Source of the DNA: Clostridium celatum DSM 1785
GTDB lineage: Bacteria > Bacillota > Clostridia > Clostridiales > Clostridiaceae
DNA: 64,000 nucleotides
Assembly: GCF_000320405.1 (NCBI RefSeq)
Contig: NZ_KB291716.1
Location: forward strand, 58,232 to 122,231
Reading direction: 5' to 3'
Under the pieces are notes generated by a model that did no database searches, had not been told where the DNA came from, and saw nothing but the letters and a program-made list of their open reading frames with translations. This document shows positions 54,278-62,145 of the stretch, piece by piece (position 1 is the first letter of the stretch; every line of letters begins with the position of its first letter). The position numbers and the translations under genes were made by a program.

Positions 54278-55027
54278 ATGAGAAAAGATGAGAAAAACAA
54301 ATATATAGATATTATGGGATATAAGGTGTTTTCTTCTAGTATGGATAAATGTTTGGAAGAAATATCATCTTATGAAAAAGTTCATATTATCTCAGGGAAT
54401 CCAGAGGTTTTATATACTGGATTAAATAATAAGGAACTTTTTGATAATTTTACATCTGATTCATCTATTATAATACCTGATGGTGTTGGAGTACAAATAA
54501 GTGCAAAGATATTAAATACGCCTGTAAGTGAAAAAATTGCAGGAATTGAGCTTATGAAAAATATAATTATGTCTTGTGAAAAAAGTGGAGATGGTATTTA
54601 TTTATTAGGTGCAGATGAAGAAAGTGTGAAAACCTGTGTAGCAAATATATTACGCGATCATCCAAAAGTGAAAATTGTAGGATATCATAATGGATTTTTT
54701 GATTTAAATAATCCTAAAGAAATTTTAGATGAAATAAAAGAAAAAAAACCAATGGCATTATTTGTGGCGATGGGTTGCCCAAGACAAGAAAACTTTATAG
54801 TAAAGTATATGGATGAGTTACCTTGTAGAATTTTTATGGGAGTTGGGGGGAGCTTTGATGTTATTGCTGAAAAAGTAAATAGAGCTCCTCAGTGGATGAT
54901 AAATATTGGTATGGAATGGGCATACAGAGTAGCTAAAGAACCGTGGAGAATAAAGAGGCTTGGAAGTATTCCTAAATTTATATGGCTTGTAATTAAAAAT
55001 AAAGGCAAAGATAATGGAAAGGTATAA
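54278..55027 (+). CDS. WecG/TagA/CpsF family glycosyltransferase (GT26)
   Basis: This 249-residue enzyme transfers an amino sugar to a lipid-linked GlcNAc in wall teichoic acid or capsule synthesis. The family motifs are VHIISGNPEVLYTGLNNKELFDNF, IIPDGVGVQISAKIL with the catalytic Asp, GIYLLGADEESVKTC, LFVAMGCPRQENFIVKYMDEL and MGVGGSFDVIAEKVNRAPQWMINIGMEWAYRVAKEPWRIKRL. It is peripheral to the cytosolic membrane face. It starts 21 bases after the TPR gene, within the glycan operon. Neighbouring poly(glycerol phosphate) genes are not seen, so teichoic acid versus another glycan is open. Confidence 0.92.
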   Translation: MRKDEKNKYIDIMGYKVFSSSMDKCLEEISSYEKVHIISGNPEVLYTGLNNKELFDNFTSDSSIIIPDGVGVQISAKILNTPVSEKIAGIELMKNIIMSCEKSGDGIYLLGADEESVKTCVANILRDHPKVKIVGYHNGFFDLNNPKEILDEIKEKKPMALFVAMGCPRQENFIVKYMDELPCRIFMGVGGSFDVIAEKVNRAPQWMINIGMEWAYRVAKEPWRIKRLGSIPKFIWLVIKNKGKDNGKV

Positions 55028-55042
55028 AAGGAGGTAAGCATA

Positions 55043-56317
55043 ATGAAGATATTATTTATAGCTTGCTATTCACCTCTTATAAATAACTCAGCATCTATAG
55101 AAACATTACAGTATTTAAATAACTTATCTAAAATAGAAGGAAATGAAGTTCATCTTTTAACAGTAAATTTCCCTAAAAATTCAATATATTATGATGAATA
55201 TATATTGAGCATGTTAGATAAAAAAGTTAAAATGCATATAATTAGTGGTGGAAAGATTTTTGAAAGGATAATGCCTAAAAAATCTAATAATATAGCAAAA
55301 GCTGGAAACAATAAAAAAAGCTTTGTAAAGACAGCTTTAAGAAAAGGAAAGTCTTTAGTGGCAATTCCAGATATGTATTTTAATTGGGCAAAGAATGCAG
55401 CTAGATACGGTATTGAATTAACTAAAAAAGAAAAATTTGATGTTATATTTTCAATGCATGAACCACCTTCAAGTCATATTTGTGCATTGAAAATAAAAGA
55501 AGAGTTTAAGAATATTCCCTGGGTTACATATTGGAGTGATCCTTGGCTTAAGGACTCAACAAGAGAAAATATAAGTAAATTTAGAAGGAAATTTGAAGAA
55601 GGCTATGAAAAGAAAATAGTAGAACTTAGTGACAGGTTTATTTTTGTAACTAAGGCAAATAGGGACGATTATATACAAACATATAATATTCCAATTGAAA
55701 AAACTTTTATAGTAACTAGAGGATATGATGAAGAACAATATAATGAAATTAAAATAAGTTCAAATCCTAAAATGTTGAGTGATGAAAAAATAAATTTTGT
55801 TTATGCAGGTGAAATTTTTTCAAAGCTTAGAGATGTAAGACCATTTATAGATGCCTTAGATGAAATAAAAGAAAAGGATAATGAGTTATTCAAAAAACTT
55901 AATATATTATTCTTTGGAAATATTGATGATGAAGATATAAAAAATAAGCTTATATCAGTAGAAAATATAAATGTTTCACCAAGGATTCCGTATAACGAGG
56001 CTTTAGGATATATGCTTAATAGTGAGGTTTTACTTTTATTTGGTAATAAAAATTCAAAGCAAATTCCAGCTAAAATTTATGATTACTTTGGAGCAGATGG
56101 ACTTATCTTTGTTATATTAGGTGATGAAAATGATCCTATAAAAGATGTTGTTTTAAATAAAGAAAAATGTATAGTAGTTAGTAACAATAAAGAAGAAATA
56201 CAAAAAGGAATTAAAAAAATGGTTGGTATTGTAACTTCAGGAAAGCAATATGGACCTATAGAAGAATATAGATGGAAACATATTTCTAAAAAGCTTAATG
56301 AAATTTTAAAGGGGTAA
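55043..56317 (+). CDS. Glycosyltransferase, GT4-like
   Basis: This 424-residue GT-B type enzyme has an N-terminal domain MKILFIACYSPLINNSASIETLQYLNNLS for acceptor binding. The segment FDVIFSMHEPPSSHICALKIKEEFKNIPWVTYWSDPWLKD is typical of the family. A C-terminal nucleotide-sugar domain follows (INFVYAGEIFSKLRDVRPFIDAL, SPRIPYNEALGYMLNSEVLLLFGNKNSKQIPAKIYDYFGA). The donor and linkage are unknown. A good AGGAGGTAA ribosome site is present, and the next glycosyltransferase starts 5 bases after its stop. Confidence 0.88.
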   Translation: MKILFIACYSPLINNSASIETLQYLNNLSKIEGNEVHLLTVNFPKNSIYYDEYILSMLDKKVKMHIISGGKIFERIMPKKSNNIAKAGNNKKSFVKTALRKGKSLVAIPDMYFNWAKNAARYGIELTKKEKFDVIFSMHEPPSSHICALKIKEEFKNIPWVTYWSDPWLKDSTRENISKFRRKFEEGYEKKIVELSDRFIFVTKANRDDYIQTYNIPIEKTFIVTRGYDEEQYNEIKISSNPKMLSDEKINFVYAGEIFSKLRDVRPFIDALDEIKEKDNELFKKLNILFFGNIDDEDIKNKLISVENINVSPRIPYNEALGYMLNSEVLLLFGNKNSKQIPAKIYDYFGADGLIFVILGDENDPIKDVVLNKEKCIVVSNNKEEIQKGIKKMVGIVTSGKQYGPIEEYRWKHISKKLNEILKG

Positions 56318-56322
56318 GGATT

Positions 56323-57477
56323 ATGCATATAATGTTTATACCTTCTTGGTATGATAATAATAGAAATAAAGTTCATGGTAGTTTTTTTAGAGAACAGGCT
56401 ACTAAGCTTCAAGATGCAGGAATTAAGGTGACGGTTGCATATAATGAAATTTGGCCATTAACATTACTAGGAAAGGTTAATGAAAAGATAGGAATTAATT
56501 TTAATGTTGAAAAAGGCTTAAGAACTTATAGATATAAGAATTATAATTTTATTCCAAAGAATCCTTTAATGTTTAAAGTTTTTGATAGAAGAATGGATAA
56601 ACTTTATAGTGAAATAGTTAAAAAAGAAGGAAAAGTTGATATTATTCATGCACAATCATCTTTGTGGGGAGGAATAAGTGCTTCTTATATAGCAAAAAAA
56701 TATAATATTCCTTTAATAATTACAGAGCATTCTTCAGTAAAGAGAGGAGCTTATGTTAGAGATAGCTATTATAACAGGATAGTAGAATCTTATAATAGTG
56801 CAGATAAGCTAATTGCTGTTGGAAATGGATTGAAAGAAGAATTAAAAGAATTGACTAATAGAAATGATATAAAAGTTATAGGTAATTTAGTTGACCTATC
56901 GATATTTGATATTAGTAATATAAAAAAAGATGATAATGATTTTATATTTTTTTCACTTGCTTTTTTAGAGGGTGAAAAGGGGTTTGATACTTTAATTAAG
57001 GCATTTGCTAAAAAATTCAAGAATCAAAGTGTGAAACTTGTAATTGGTGGAGAAGGTAGTCAAAAAGAATGGCTTAAATCTATAGCAAGAGATGAAAATA
57101 TTGAAAAGCAAGTTATTTTTACTGGAGCGCTTATAAGAGAAGAGGTTTCAAAGTGGATGAATAGATGTGATGTTTTTGTATTACCTTCTAGATATGAAAC
57201 TTTTGGTGTTGTATATATTGAAGCTTTAGCCAGTGGAAAGCCTACTATTGGAGCTTATAATGGGGGGGCGGAAGACATTATAAGCAAAGAGGTAGGAATT
57301 TTAGTAGAAAAGGATAATGTTGTGGATTTAGGTAATGCAATGGAGTATATAAAAAATAATATAGAAAAATATGATCCACAAGAAGTAAGAAAATATTGTA
57401 TCAATAAATTTAGTCCTGAAATAATAGTAAATAAAATAATTAATGTTTACCAAGAAGTAATTAAGGAAAGGAGTTAG
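56323..57477 (+). CDS. Glycosyltransferase family 4
   Basis: This 384-residue retaining GT4 enzyme has the N-terminus MHIMFIPSWYDNNRNKVHGSFFREQATKLQDAGIKV. The catalytic His is probably in VDIIHAQSS, and SADKLIAVGNGLKEELKEL is also present. The donor-binding part reads LVIGGEGSQKEWLKSIARDENIEKQVIFTGALIREEVSKWMNRCDVFVLPSRYETFGVVYIEALASGKPTIGAYNGGAEDII, with the E-x7-E motif. The substrate is not readable. It is part of the glycan operon and a paralogue in fold of the preceding gene. Confidence 0.92.
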   Translation: MHIMFIPSWYDNNRNKVHGSFFREQATKLQDAGIKVTVAYNEIWPLTLLGKVNEKIGINFNVEKGLRTYRYKNYNFIPKNPLMFKVFDRRMDKLYSEIVKKEGKVDIIHAQSSLWGGISASYIAKKYNIPLIITEHSSVKRGAYVRDSYYNRIVESYNSADKLIAVGNGLKEELKELTNRNDIKVIGNLVDLSIFDISNIKKDDNDFIFFSLAFLEGEKGFDTLIKAFAKKFKNQSVKLVIGGEGSQKEWLKSIARDENIEKQVIFTGALIREEVSKWMNRCDVFVLPSRYETFGVVYIEALASGKPTIGAYNGGAEDIISKEVGILVEKDNVVDLGNAMEYIKNNIEKYDPQEVRKYCINKFSPEIIVNKIINVYQEVIKERS

Positions 57478-57482
57478 AGTAT

Positions 57483-58115
57483 ATGGAATTTAAAGATTAT
57501 AGTATTGATAAATTTTTATATGAATTAAAAACAGATTTGCCATCACCAGGAGGTGGAAGTACAGCTGCTTTAGTATCAGCATTAGCTTCAGCATTAAATT
57601 CAATGGTATATTCTTTTACTATATATAAAAAGTCTTTTGAGAAATTAGATGAAGAAAATAAAGATAAAATGAAGGTATTTGCAGAAAAAAGTGAAGCTTT
57701 TATAAAGGAAAGTTTGAAGTTTATGGAAGCAGATAGAAGTACATTTACAACTCTTATGGATACTTTTAAACTTCCTAAGGAAAATGAAGAAGAAAAATTA
57801 TATAGAAGTAAAATGATAAAAGAAAAAACTATATTAGCTATGGAAGCACCTTTAAATTTAGCTAAAACTTCTTTGGAGTTTTACGATAATATAGAATTTG
57901 CAGTTGAGTATGGAAATAAGAATTTGACTTCAGATGCTATAGTTGCAGCAATATTATTACATAGTGCAATAGAATCAGCTGTAGTAAATGTATTTGTAAA
58001 CTATAATAGTTTAAGCAATAAAGAAGAATATGAAAATATACCAAATGATTGTAGAGAAATGATTAAAAAGTCATTAGAAAGAAAATCAAAAATAGTTAAG
58101 GGCTTTGGAATTTAG
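57483..58115 (+). CDS. Cyclodeaminase/cyclohydrolase family protein (FTCD_C)
   Basis: This 210-residue helical protein belongs to the formimidoyltetrahydrofolate cyclodeaminase family, which also includes the FchA methenyl-THF cyclohydrolase of acetogens and purine-fermenting clostridia. The substrate loop PSPGGGSTAALVSALASALNSMV is intact, and MEAPLNLAKTSLEFYDNIEFAVEYGNKNLTSDAIVAAILLHSAIESAVVNVFVN is typical. It starts 5 bases after a glycosyltransferase and is followed by an Asp2-like gene, an unusual place for a folate enzyme. The reaction and folate form are therefore uncertain. Confidence 0.85.
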   Translation: MEFKDYSIDKFLYELKTDLPSPGGGSTAALVSALASALNSMVYSFTIYKKSFEKLDEENKDKMKVFAEKSEAFIKESLKFMEADRSTFTTLMDTFKLPKENEEEKLYRSKMIKEKTILAMEAPLNLAKTSLEFYDNIEFAVEYGNKNLTSDAIVAAILLHSAIESAVVNVFVNYNSLSNKEEYENIPNDCREMIKKSLERKSKIVKGFGI

Positions 58116-58130
58116 GAGAAAATTTTATTT

Positions 58131-58916
58131 ATGGGAATTATGGTAAAGATAAACAAAGGCACTGATCTTATAAAGACAAAATATCTTATGAAATTTAAGC
58201 AAAAAACATATACAGGTAAAATGTATGATATAAAGTATTTAGTTGAATTTAATAAAAAGTCTAATGATATTTTAATTGTTTTTACAGCCTGTACAAAAAA
58301 AGGCCAGAAGGCAAGATATAACTATATTAGAACATTAGAAGGAATTAAGTGTAATAAGTTATTTATACTAGATGACTTTGGATTTGACGGAAGAGGTGCT
58401 TATTACTTGGGGAAAAATAAGGACTTTGCAATAGCTATTGATGTAGAAAAATTAATAGATGATATTTGTAAAGAGGTTAAAGCGGAAAAAGAAATATATA
58501 TAGGTTCAAGTAAAGGGGCTTATGCAGCGTTATATTTTGGAATGGGAAGAAAGAATACAAGTATAGTTGCAGGTGCACCACAATATAGATTAGGTAATTA
58601 TTTATATCTTCCGAGTCATAGAAATATATTAAACTATATTATGGGTGATGAATCAAAAGAATCAATAAATAAACTTAATATTCTTATGGAAAATAGATTG
58701 AAAAATAACGAGAATAATGGTAATAGTATTTATCTACATTATTCAAATGAAGAAGAAACCTTTAAAAGTGATATTGAACCTTTAATAGAAGCGTTAAATA
58801 ATCTTAATATTAAAAAGAAATATGATATTCATAGATATAAAAATCATTCGGATTTAACTTTATATTTTCCAAAGTATATCAAAGATACTTTGAAAAAGGA
58901 GTGTAATATATTATAA
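58131..58916 (+). CDS. Asp2-like alpha/beta hydrolase
   Basis: This 261-residue protein has an alpha/beta-hydrolase core similar to the C-terminal domain of accessory Sec protein Asp2. The nucleophile elbow reads IYIGSSKGAYAALYFGMG, and an oxyanion-side motif LDDFGFDGRGAYYLG precedes it. A likely catalytic His is in IHRYKNHSDLTLYFPKYI. There is no signal peptide. Asp2 acts in acetylation of adhesin glycans; here no SecA2/SecY2 genes are in view. A role as an esterase or acetyltransferase for the glycan cluster is an inference from fold and place. AGGAGAAA precedes the ATG at a rather long 11 bases. Confidence 0.65.
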   Translation: MGIMVKINKGTDLIKTKYLMKFKQKTYTGKMYDIKYLVEFNKKSNDILIVFTACTKKGQKARYNYIRTLEGIKCNKLFILDDFGFDGRGAYYLGKNKDFAIAIDVEKLIDDICKEVKAEKEIYIGSSKGAYAALYFGMGRKNTSIVAGAPQYRLGNYLYLPSHRNILNYIMGDESKESINKLNILMENRLKNNENNGNSIYLHYSNEEETFKSDIEPLIEALNNLNIKKKYDIHRYKNHSDLTLYFPKYIKDTLKKECNIL

Positions 58917-58932
58917 AGTCATATTAAATAAT

Positions 58933-58996
58933 AAAATGGATAATGCTATATTATAATAAAACTTAGAAAGTTTTTAAATTTAGCATTATCCATTTT
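58933..58996. terminator. Bidirectional terminator between the glycan cluster and pdaA
   Basis: A perfect 16-bp inverted repeat (58933-58948 with 58981-58996) encloses a 32-base loop that has its own small AAACTT/AAGTTT hairpin. The T-run is better on the minus strand. Confidence 0.75.
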
Positions 58997-59029
58997 GAGT
59001 TTAAATTATTTAATGAAAATTAGGCAACA

Positions 59030-59827
59030 TTAATTGGAATTTAATTCATCTAAAGATTTAAATTCATATCCATCAGCTTTAATTTGTTCAATTACTGTTT
59101 TTAATACATTAGTATTAGTTTTAGAAACTGCATGTAAAAGCATAATACAACCAGGATGAACACCATTTGTTATTTTCTTAATTGCCATTTCTTCGCTAGG
59201 TTGATTATCTATAAGCCAATCTTTATAAGCAAAGCTCCAAAAAATTGTTTTATAACCAAGGGCTTGAGTTTTCTTTAAAGAGTTAATAGAATATTTACCC
59301 ATTGGAGGTCTAAAATATTTTGGCATGTCACTACCAACAACTTCTTTATAAGCTTCTTCTACATCGGTAAATTCTTTATTAAACTTTTCAGTATCCAAAA
59401 CAGTAGCCATTGAAGGATGGTGATTAGAATGATTACATACTAAGTGCCCTTCATCTGCCATTCTTTTTATTATATCTGGATTTTGAGTTATATAAGGTTT
59501 TACAACAAAAAATGCAGCAGGTACATTTTCTTCTTTTAAAACATCTAATATTTTTTCAGTATAGCCATTTTCATATCCTTCATCAAAAGTTAGATAAATG
59601 ACTTTTTCTTCTGTATTTCCAACATAATAAGCATCATATTTGCTGAAAAAATCTGCAGATTCTTTTGGTGCTTCTGGAGTTGTATCTTTTCCTCTATTTA
59701 CAAAATACCAATTTAATTCGCTATCCTCTGGTATTGTAGTTTTAGAGTTGGCATAAGTTGTATTAGGTAAGATAGTAAATAAAAGAATAAAAATCAATAA
59801 AAAAATACTAACTTTATATTTATTCAA
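59030..59827 (-). CDS. pdaA: Polysaccharide deacetylase, PdaA-like (spore cortex delta-lactam synthesis)
   Basis: This secreted or membrane-anchored peptidoglycan deacetylase has about 265 residues. The start is TTG 59827, 7 bases after AAGGAGGG; longer in-frame ATG starts have no ribosome site. A signal-type segment KYKVSIFLLIFILLFTILPNTTYANS follows. The family-4 carbohydrate esterase motifs are present in PdaA form: TFDEGYENGYTEKIL, HSNHHPSMA, RPPMGKYSINSLKK and IMLLHAVSKTN. PdaA makes muramic delta-lactam in spore cortex, so this fits a spore former. The role is assigned by motif identity. It stands alone behind a bidirectional terminator. Confidence 0.88.
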   Translation of the reverse strand: MNKYKVSIFLLIFILLFTILPNTTYANSKTTIPEDSELNWYFVNRGKDTTPEAPKESADFFSKYDAYYVGNTEEKVIYLTFDEGYENGYTEKILDVLKEENVPAAFFVVKPYITQNPDIIKRMADEGHLVCNHSNHHPSMATVLDTEKFNKEFTDVEEAYKEVVGSDMPKYFRPPMGKYSINSLKKTQALGYKTIFWSFAYKDWLIDNQPSEEMAIKKITNGVHPGCIMLLHAVSKTNTNVLKTVIEQIKADGYEFKSLDELNSN

Positions 59828-60004
59828 AGTTATCCCTCCTTGAAATTTATTATATTTATATATTTTGTATAACATTTAATATTACTCATGGGAAAAAGAG
59901 GGAGTTGATAAAGAGTTTACTTTTTATAATTCTAATGAAGTAAGAATACGTCGTAAATTATAGATTAAAAATATAGAAAAAGTGGATAATAGTTACAAAA
60001 GTGG

Positions 60005-60033
60005 TTGACAAGGAAAAAATGTAGGAATATAAT
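60005..60033 (+). promoter_or_regulatory. Perfect consensus sigma-A-type promoter
   Basis: TTGACA (60005-60010), exactly 17 bases, and TATAAT (60028-60033). It is the best promoter in the window and drives only a very small gene. Confidence 0.8.
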
Positions 60034-60064
60034 TATAGAAGATTAAGGAAAAGGAGGTAGGAAT

Positions 60065-60175
60065 ATGTTAAATACTATATTTGCTTGTGATGGCAAGATA
60101 GAAAAAACAATAAAATATTTAATGAAAATATTAATAACCCTATCTCTAGGAATAATCAAAAAATGTAGTGTATAA
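60065..60175 (+). CDS. Small peptide, 36 residues, unknown function
   Basis: A consensus promoter, an AAAGGAGGT ribosome site and an ATG 8 bases later open a frame that reads MLNTIFACDGKIEKTIKYLM then KILITLSLGIIKKCSV. It is basic with a hydrophobic stretch in the second half (LMKILITLSLGII) that may form a short amphipathic or membrane helix. It has two Cys. A terminator-like hairpin at 60243 ends the unit, so it is a complete single-gene transcript. It could be a membrane-active peptide, a toxin or a regulatory peptide; I do not recognise it. Confidence 0.55.
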   Translation: MLNTIFACDGKIEKTIKYLMKILITLSLGIIKKCSV

Positions 60176-60242
60176 ATTTAGCTATAAAAAAGATTATTTT
60201 AAAATTGTTTAATTTATTTTTATAATAATAAATTGAAGTTTG

Positions 60243-60276
60243 AAGACATGGTTATTAATCCTGTCTTTTATTTTTT
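60243..60276 (+). terminator. Terminator after the small peptide gene
   Basis: AAGACA-t-GG (60243-60251) pairs with CC-TGTCTT (60260-60267), and T-rich sequence follows. Confidence 0.65.
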
Positions 60277-60353
60277 ACTTTGAAATTTAAGTTTAAGATA
60301 AAAGGTAAGGGAATAACTATGTCTTTATTTATTTTTTAGAAAGGATGAGAGCG

Positions 60354-60380
60354 ATGAGCAATAATTAACAAAAGCGTTAA
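60354..60380 (+). other. Four-codon stub and inverted repeat before the ABC exporter genes
   Basis: ATG 60354 reads MSNN then TAA, after AAGGATGAGAG. If one T were added the frame would go on as MSNNLTKALKRIY before stopping. Overlapping it, TTAAC (60365-60369) and GTTAA (60376-60380) form an inverted repeat 28 bases before the exporter start. MarR-type regulator genes often precede such exporters; this may be a remnant and an operator, but evidence is thin. Confidence 0.25.
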
Positions 60381-60408
60381 AGAGGATATATTAAAAGGGG
60401 GATTTTAA

Positions 60409-62145
60409 ATGACTAGAATACTTAAATATGTTTCTAAGTATAAGGGAACATTGATACTAGGAACTATTTCTATGTTTATTGTTATAGGAGTGGACTTGTG
60501 TATTCCTTATTTGCAACAAATATTTATAGATGATGGAATTACAAATGGAAATGAAAGTGTAATAACTTGGACTTTAGTTGGGATTTTTATTATAACACTT
60601 ATAAAATCATTCTTTGGGTATGGTAAGGAATTTTTATATGATTTACTTAGTACATGGGTACATGCAGATATTAAAAATGATTTATTTAATCATATTCAAA
60701 AGCTAGAGTTTAAGTATTTTGATGATATGAATACTGGGGAACTTATGTCAAGAATAGGTGAGGATGTTGAAAATATATGGCAGACTATAGGGTTTGGTAT
60801 ACGACTTTTTATAGAAAATATATTGTATTTTGTTATTTCTACAATAATATTATTTACTTTAAATTATAAGCTTGCATTTGCATGCTTTATAGTTATGGTA
60901 CCTATAGGATTTATAGGCATTAAGCTAGAAAAGAAATTTGGTAAATGCTATGAAGAAATAAGTGATCAAACAGCAGTTATAAATACAACAGCGCAAGAAG
61001 ATATAGCTGGTGTTAGATTAGTAAAAGCTTTTGCAAGAGAAAAACATGAAATAAATAAGTTTTTAGGTATGAATAGAAAATATTATGACTTAAATATGAA
61101 GCAAGCAAAAATAATAGGAGATTATTTTCCACCAATAGAGTTCTTGACTAATGTATCTCTTGTAATAATGATAGTTTTAGGTGGATTTCTTGTTATGAGA
61201 GAAGAAATATCAATAGGAGTTTTAGTAGCGTTTAGTGGATATATATGGAACTTGATATGGCCAATGAGAATGCTTGGGGAACTTATGGACTTGCTTTCAA
61301 GAAATACAGCTTCAGCAAAGAAAATTTTTGCAATAATGGATAGAAATCCGGAAATAAAAAATAATGAGAAAAAATATAAAAAAGAAGTCATTAATGGTGA
61401 TATTAAATTTAATAATGTTAGCTTTAAATATAATGATGAAATTGTTTTGGATAATATAAATTTAGATATTAAGGCTGGAAGTACTGTAGCTATTATGGGA
61501 ACTACAGGTTCTGGTAAAACAAGTTTATTAAATCTTATAGGAAGATATTATGATGTGCAAGAAGGAAGTGTAGAGATTGATGGTATAGATGTTAAAGAGT
61601 ATGATTTAAACTTTTTAAGAAAAAGTATGTCAATAGTACCACAAGATACATTTTTATTTTCTGATTCAATAATTAATAATATAAAATTTAGTAATGATAA
61701 TGCATCTTTTGAAGAGGTAAAAAAAGCTTCTGATTTAGCATGTGCTTTAGATTTTATAGAGTCTTTAGAAGAAGGGTTTGACACAGAAATAGGGGAAAGA
61801 GGTATAGGACTTTCAGGAGGTCAAAAACAAAGAATTTCAATAGCAAGAGCCTTAGTTAGAAATTCTAAAATATTAATTTTAGATGATTCTACCTCAGCTT
61901 TAGATATGGAAACAGAGCATAAATTATTAAAGAATCTTAAAGAAAGAGAAAAGGAAAGTACAACTTTCATAATAGCACATAGAATTTCAGCGGTTAAAAA
62001 TTCGGATTTAATAGTTTATTTAGAAAATGGAAAAATAAAGGAGCAAGGAACTCATGAGGAATTATTAAATCTTAAAGGGGCATATTATGATATTTATTGT
62101 GATCAATTTAAAGATTTTAATATGCTAGAACAGGAGGTAATATAA
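60409..62145 (+). CDS. Heterodimeric ABC exporter subunit 1
   Basis: This 578-residue half-transporter has a six-helix ABC exporter membrane domain (about 1-300) and a nucleotide-binding domain. Walker A is GTTGSGKTS, the Q-loop SIVPQDTFLFSD, the signature LSGGQKQR and the H-loop IIAHR. Walker B reads ILILDDSTSALD: the residue after the Walker B Asp is Asp rather than the catalytic Glu. That makes one ATP site degenerate, as is usual in the first subunit of BmrCD/TM287-288-type heterodimers. AAAGGGGG precedes the ATG. The partner gene follows at once. Confidence 0.93.
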   Translation: MTRILKYVSKYKGTLILGTISMFIVIGVDLCIPYLQQIFIDDGITNGNESVITWTLVGIFIITLIKSFFGYGKEFLYDLLSTWVHADIKNDLFNHIQKLEFKYFDDMNTGELMSRIGEDVENIWQTIGFGIRLFIENILYFVISTIILFTLNYKLAFACFIVMVPIGFIGIKLEKKFGKCYEEISDQTAVINTTAQEDIAGVRLVKAFAREKHEINKFLGMNRKYYDLNMKQAKIIGDYFPPIEFLTNVSLVIMIVLGGFLVMREEISIGVLVAFSGYIWNLIWPMRMLGELMDLLSRNTASAKKIFAIMDRNPEIKNNEKKYKKEVINGDIKFNNVSFKYNDEIVLDNINLDIKAGSTVAIMGTTGSGKTSLLNLIGRYYDVQEGSVEIDGIDVKEYDLNFLRKSMSIVPQDTFLFSDSIINNIKFSNDNASFEEVKKASDLACALDFIESLEEGFDTEIGERGIGLSGGQKQRISIARALVRNSKILILDDSTSALDMETEHKLLKNLKEREKESTTFIIAHRISAVKNSDLIVYLENGKIKEQGTHEELLNLKGAYYDIYCDQFKDFNMLEQEVI

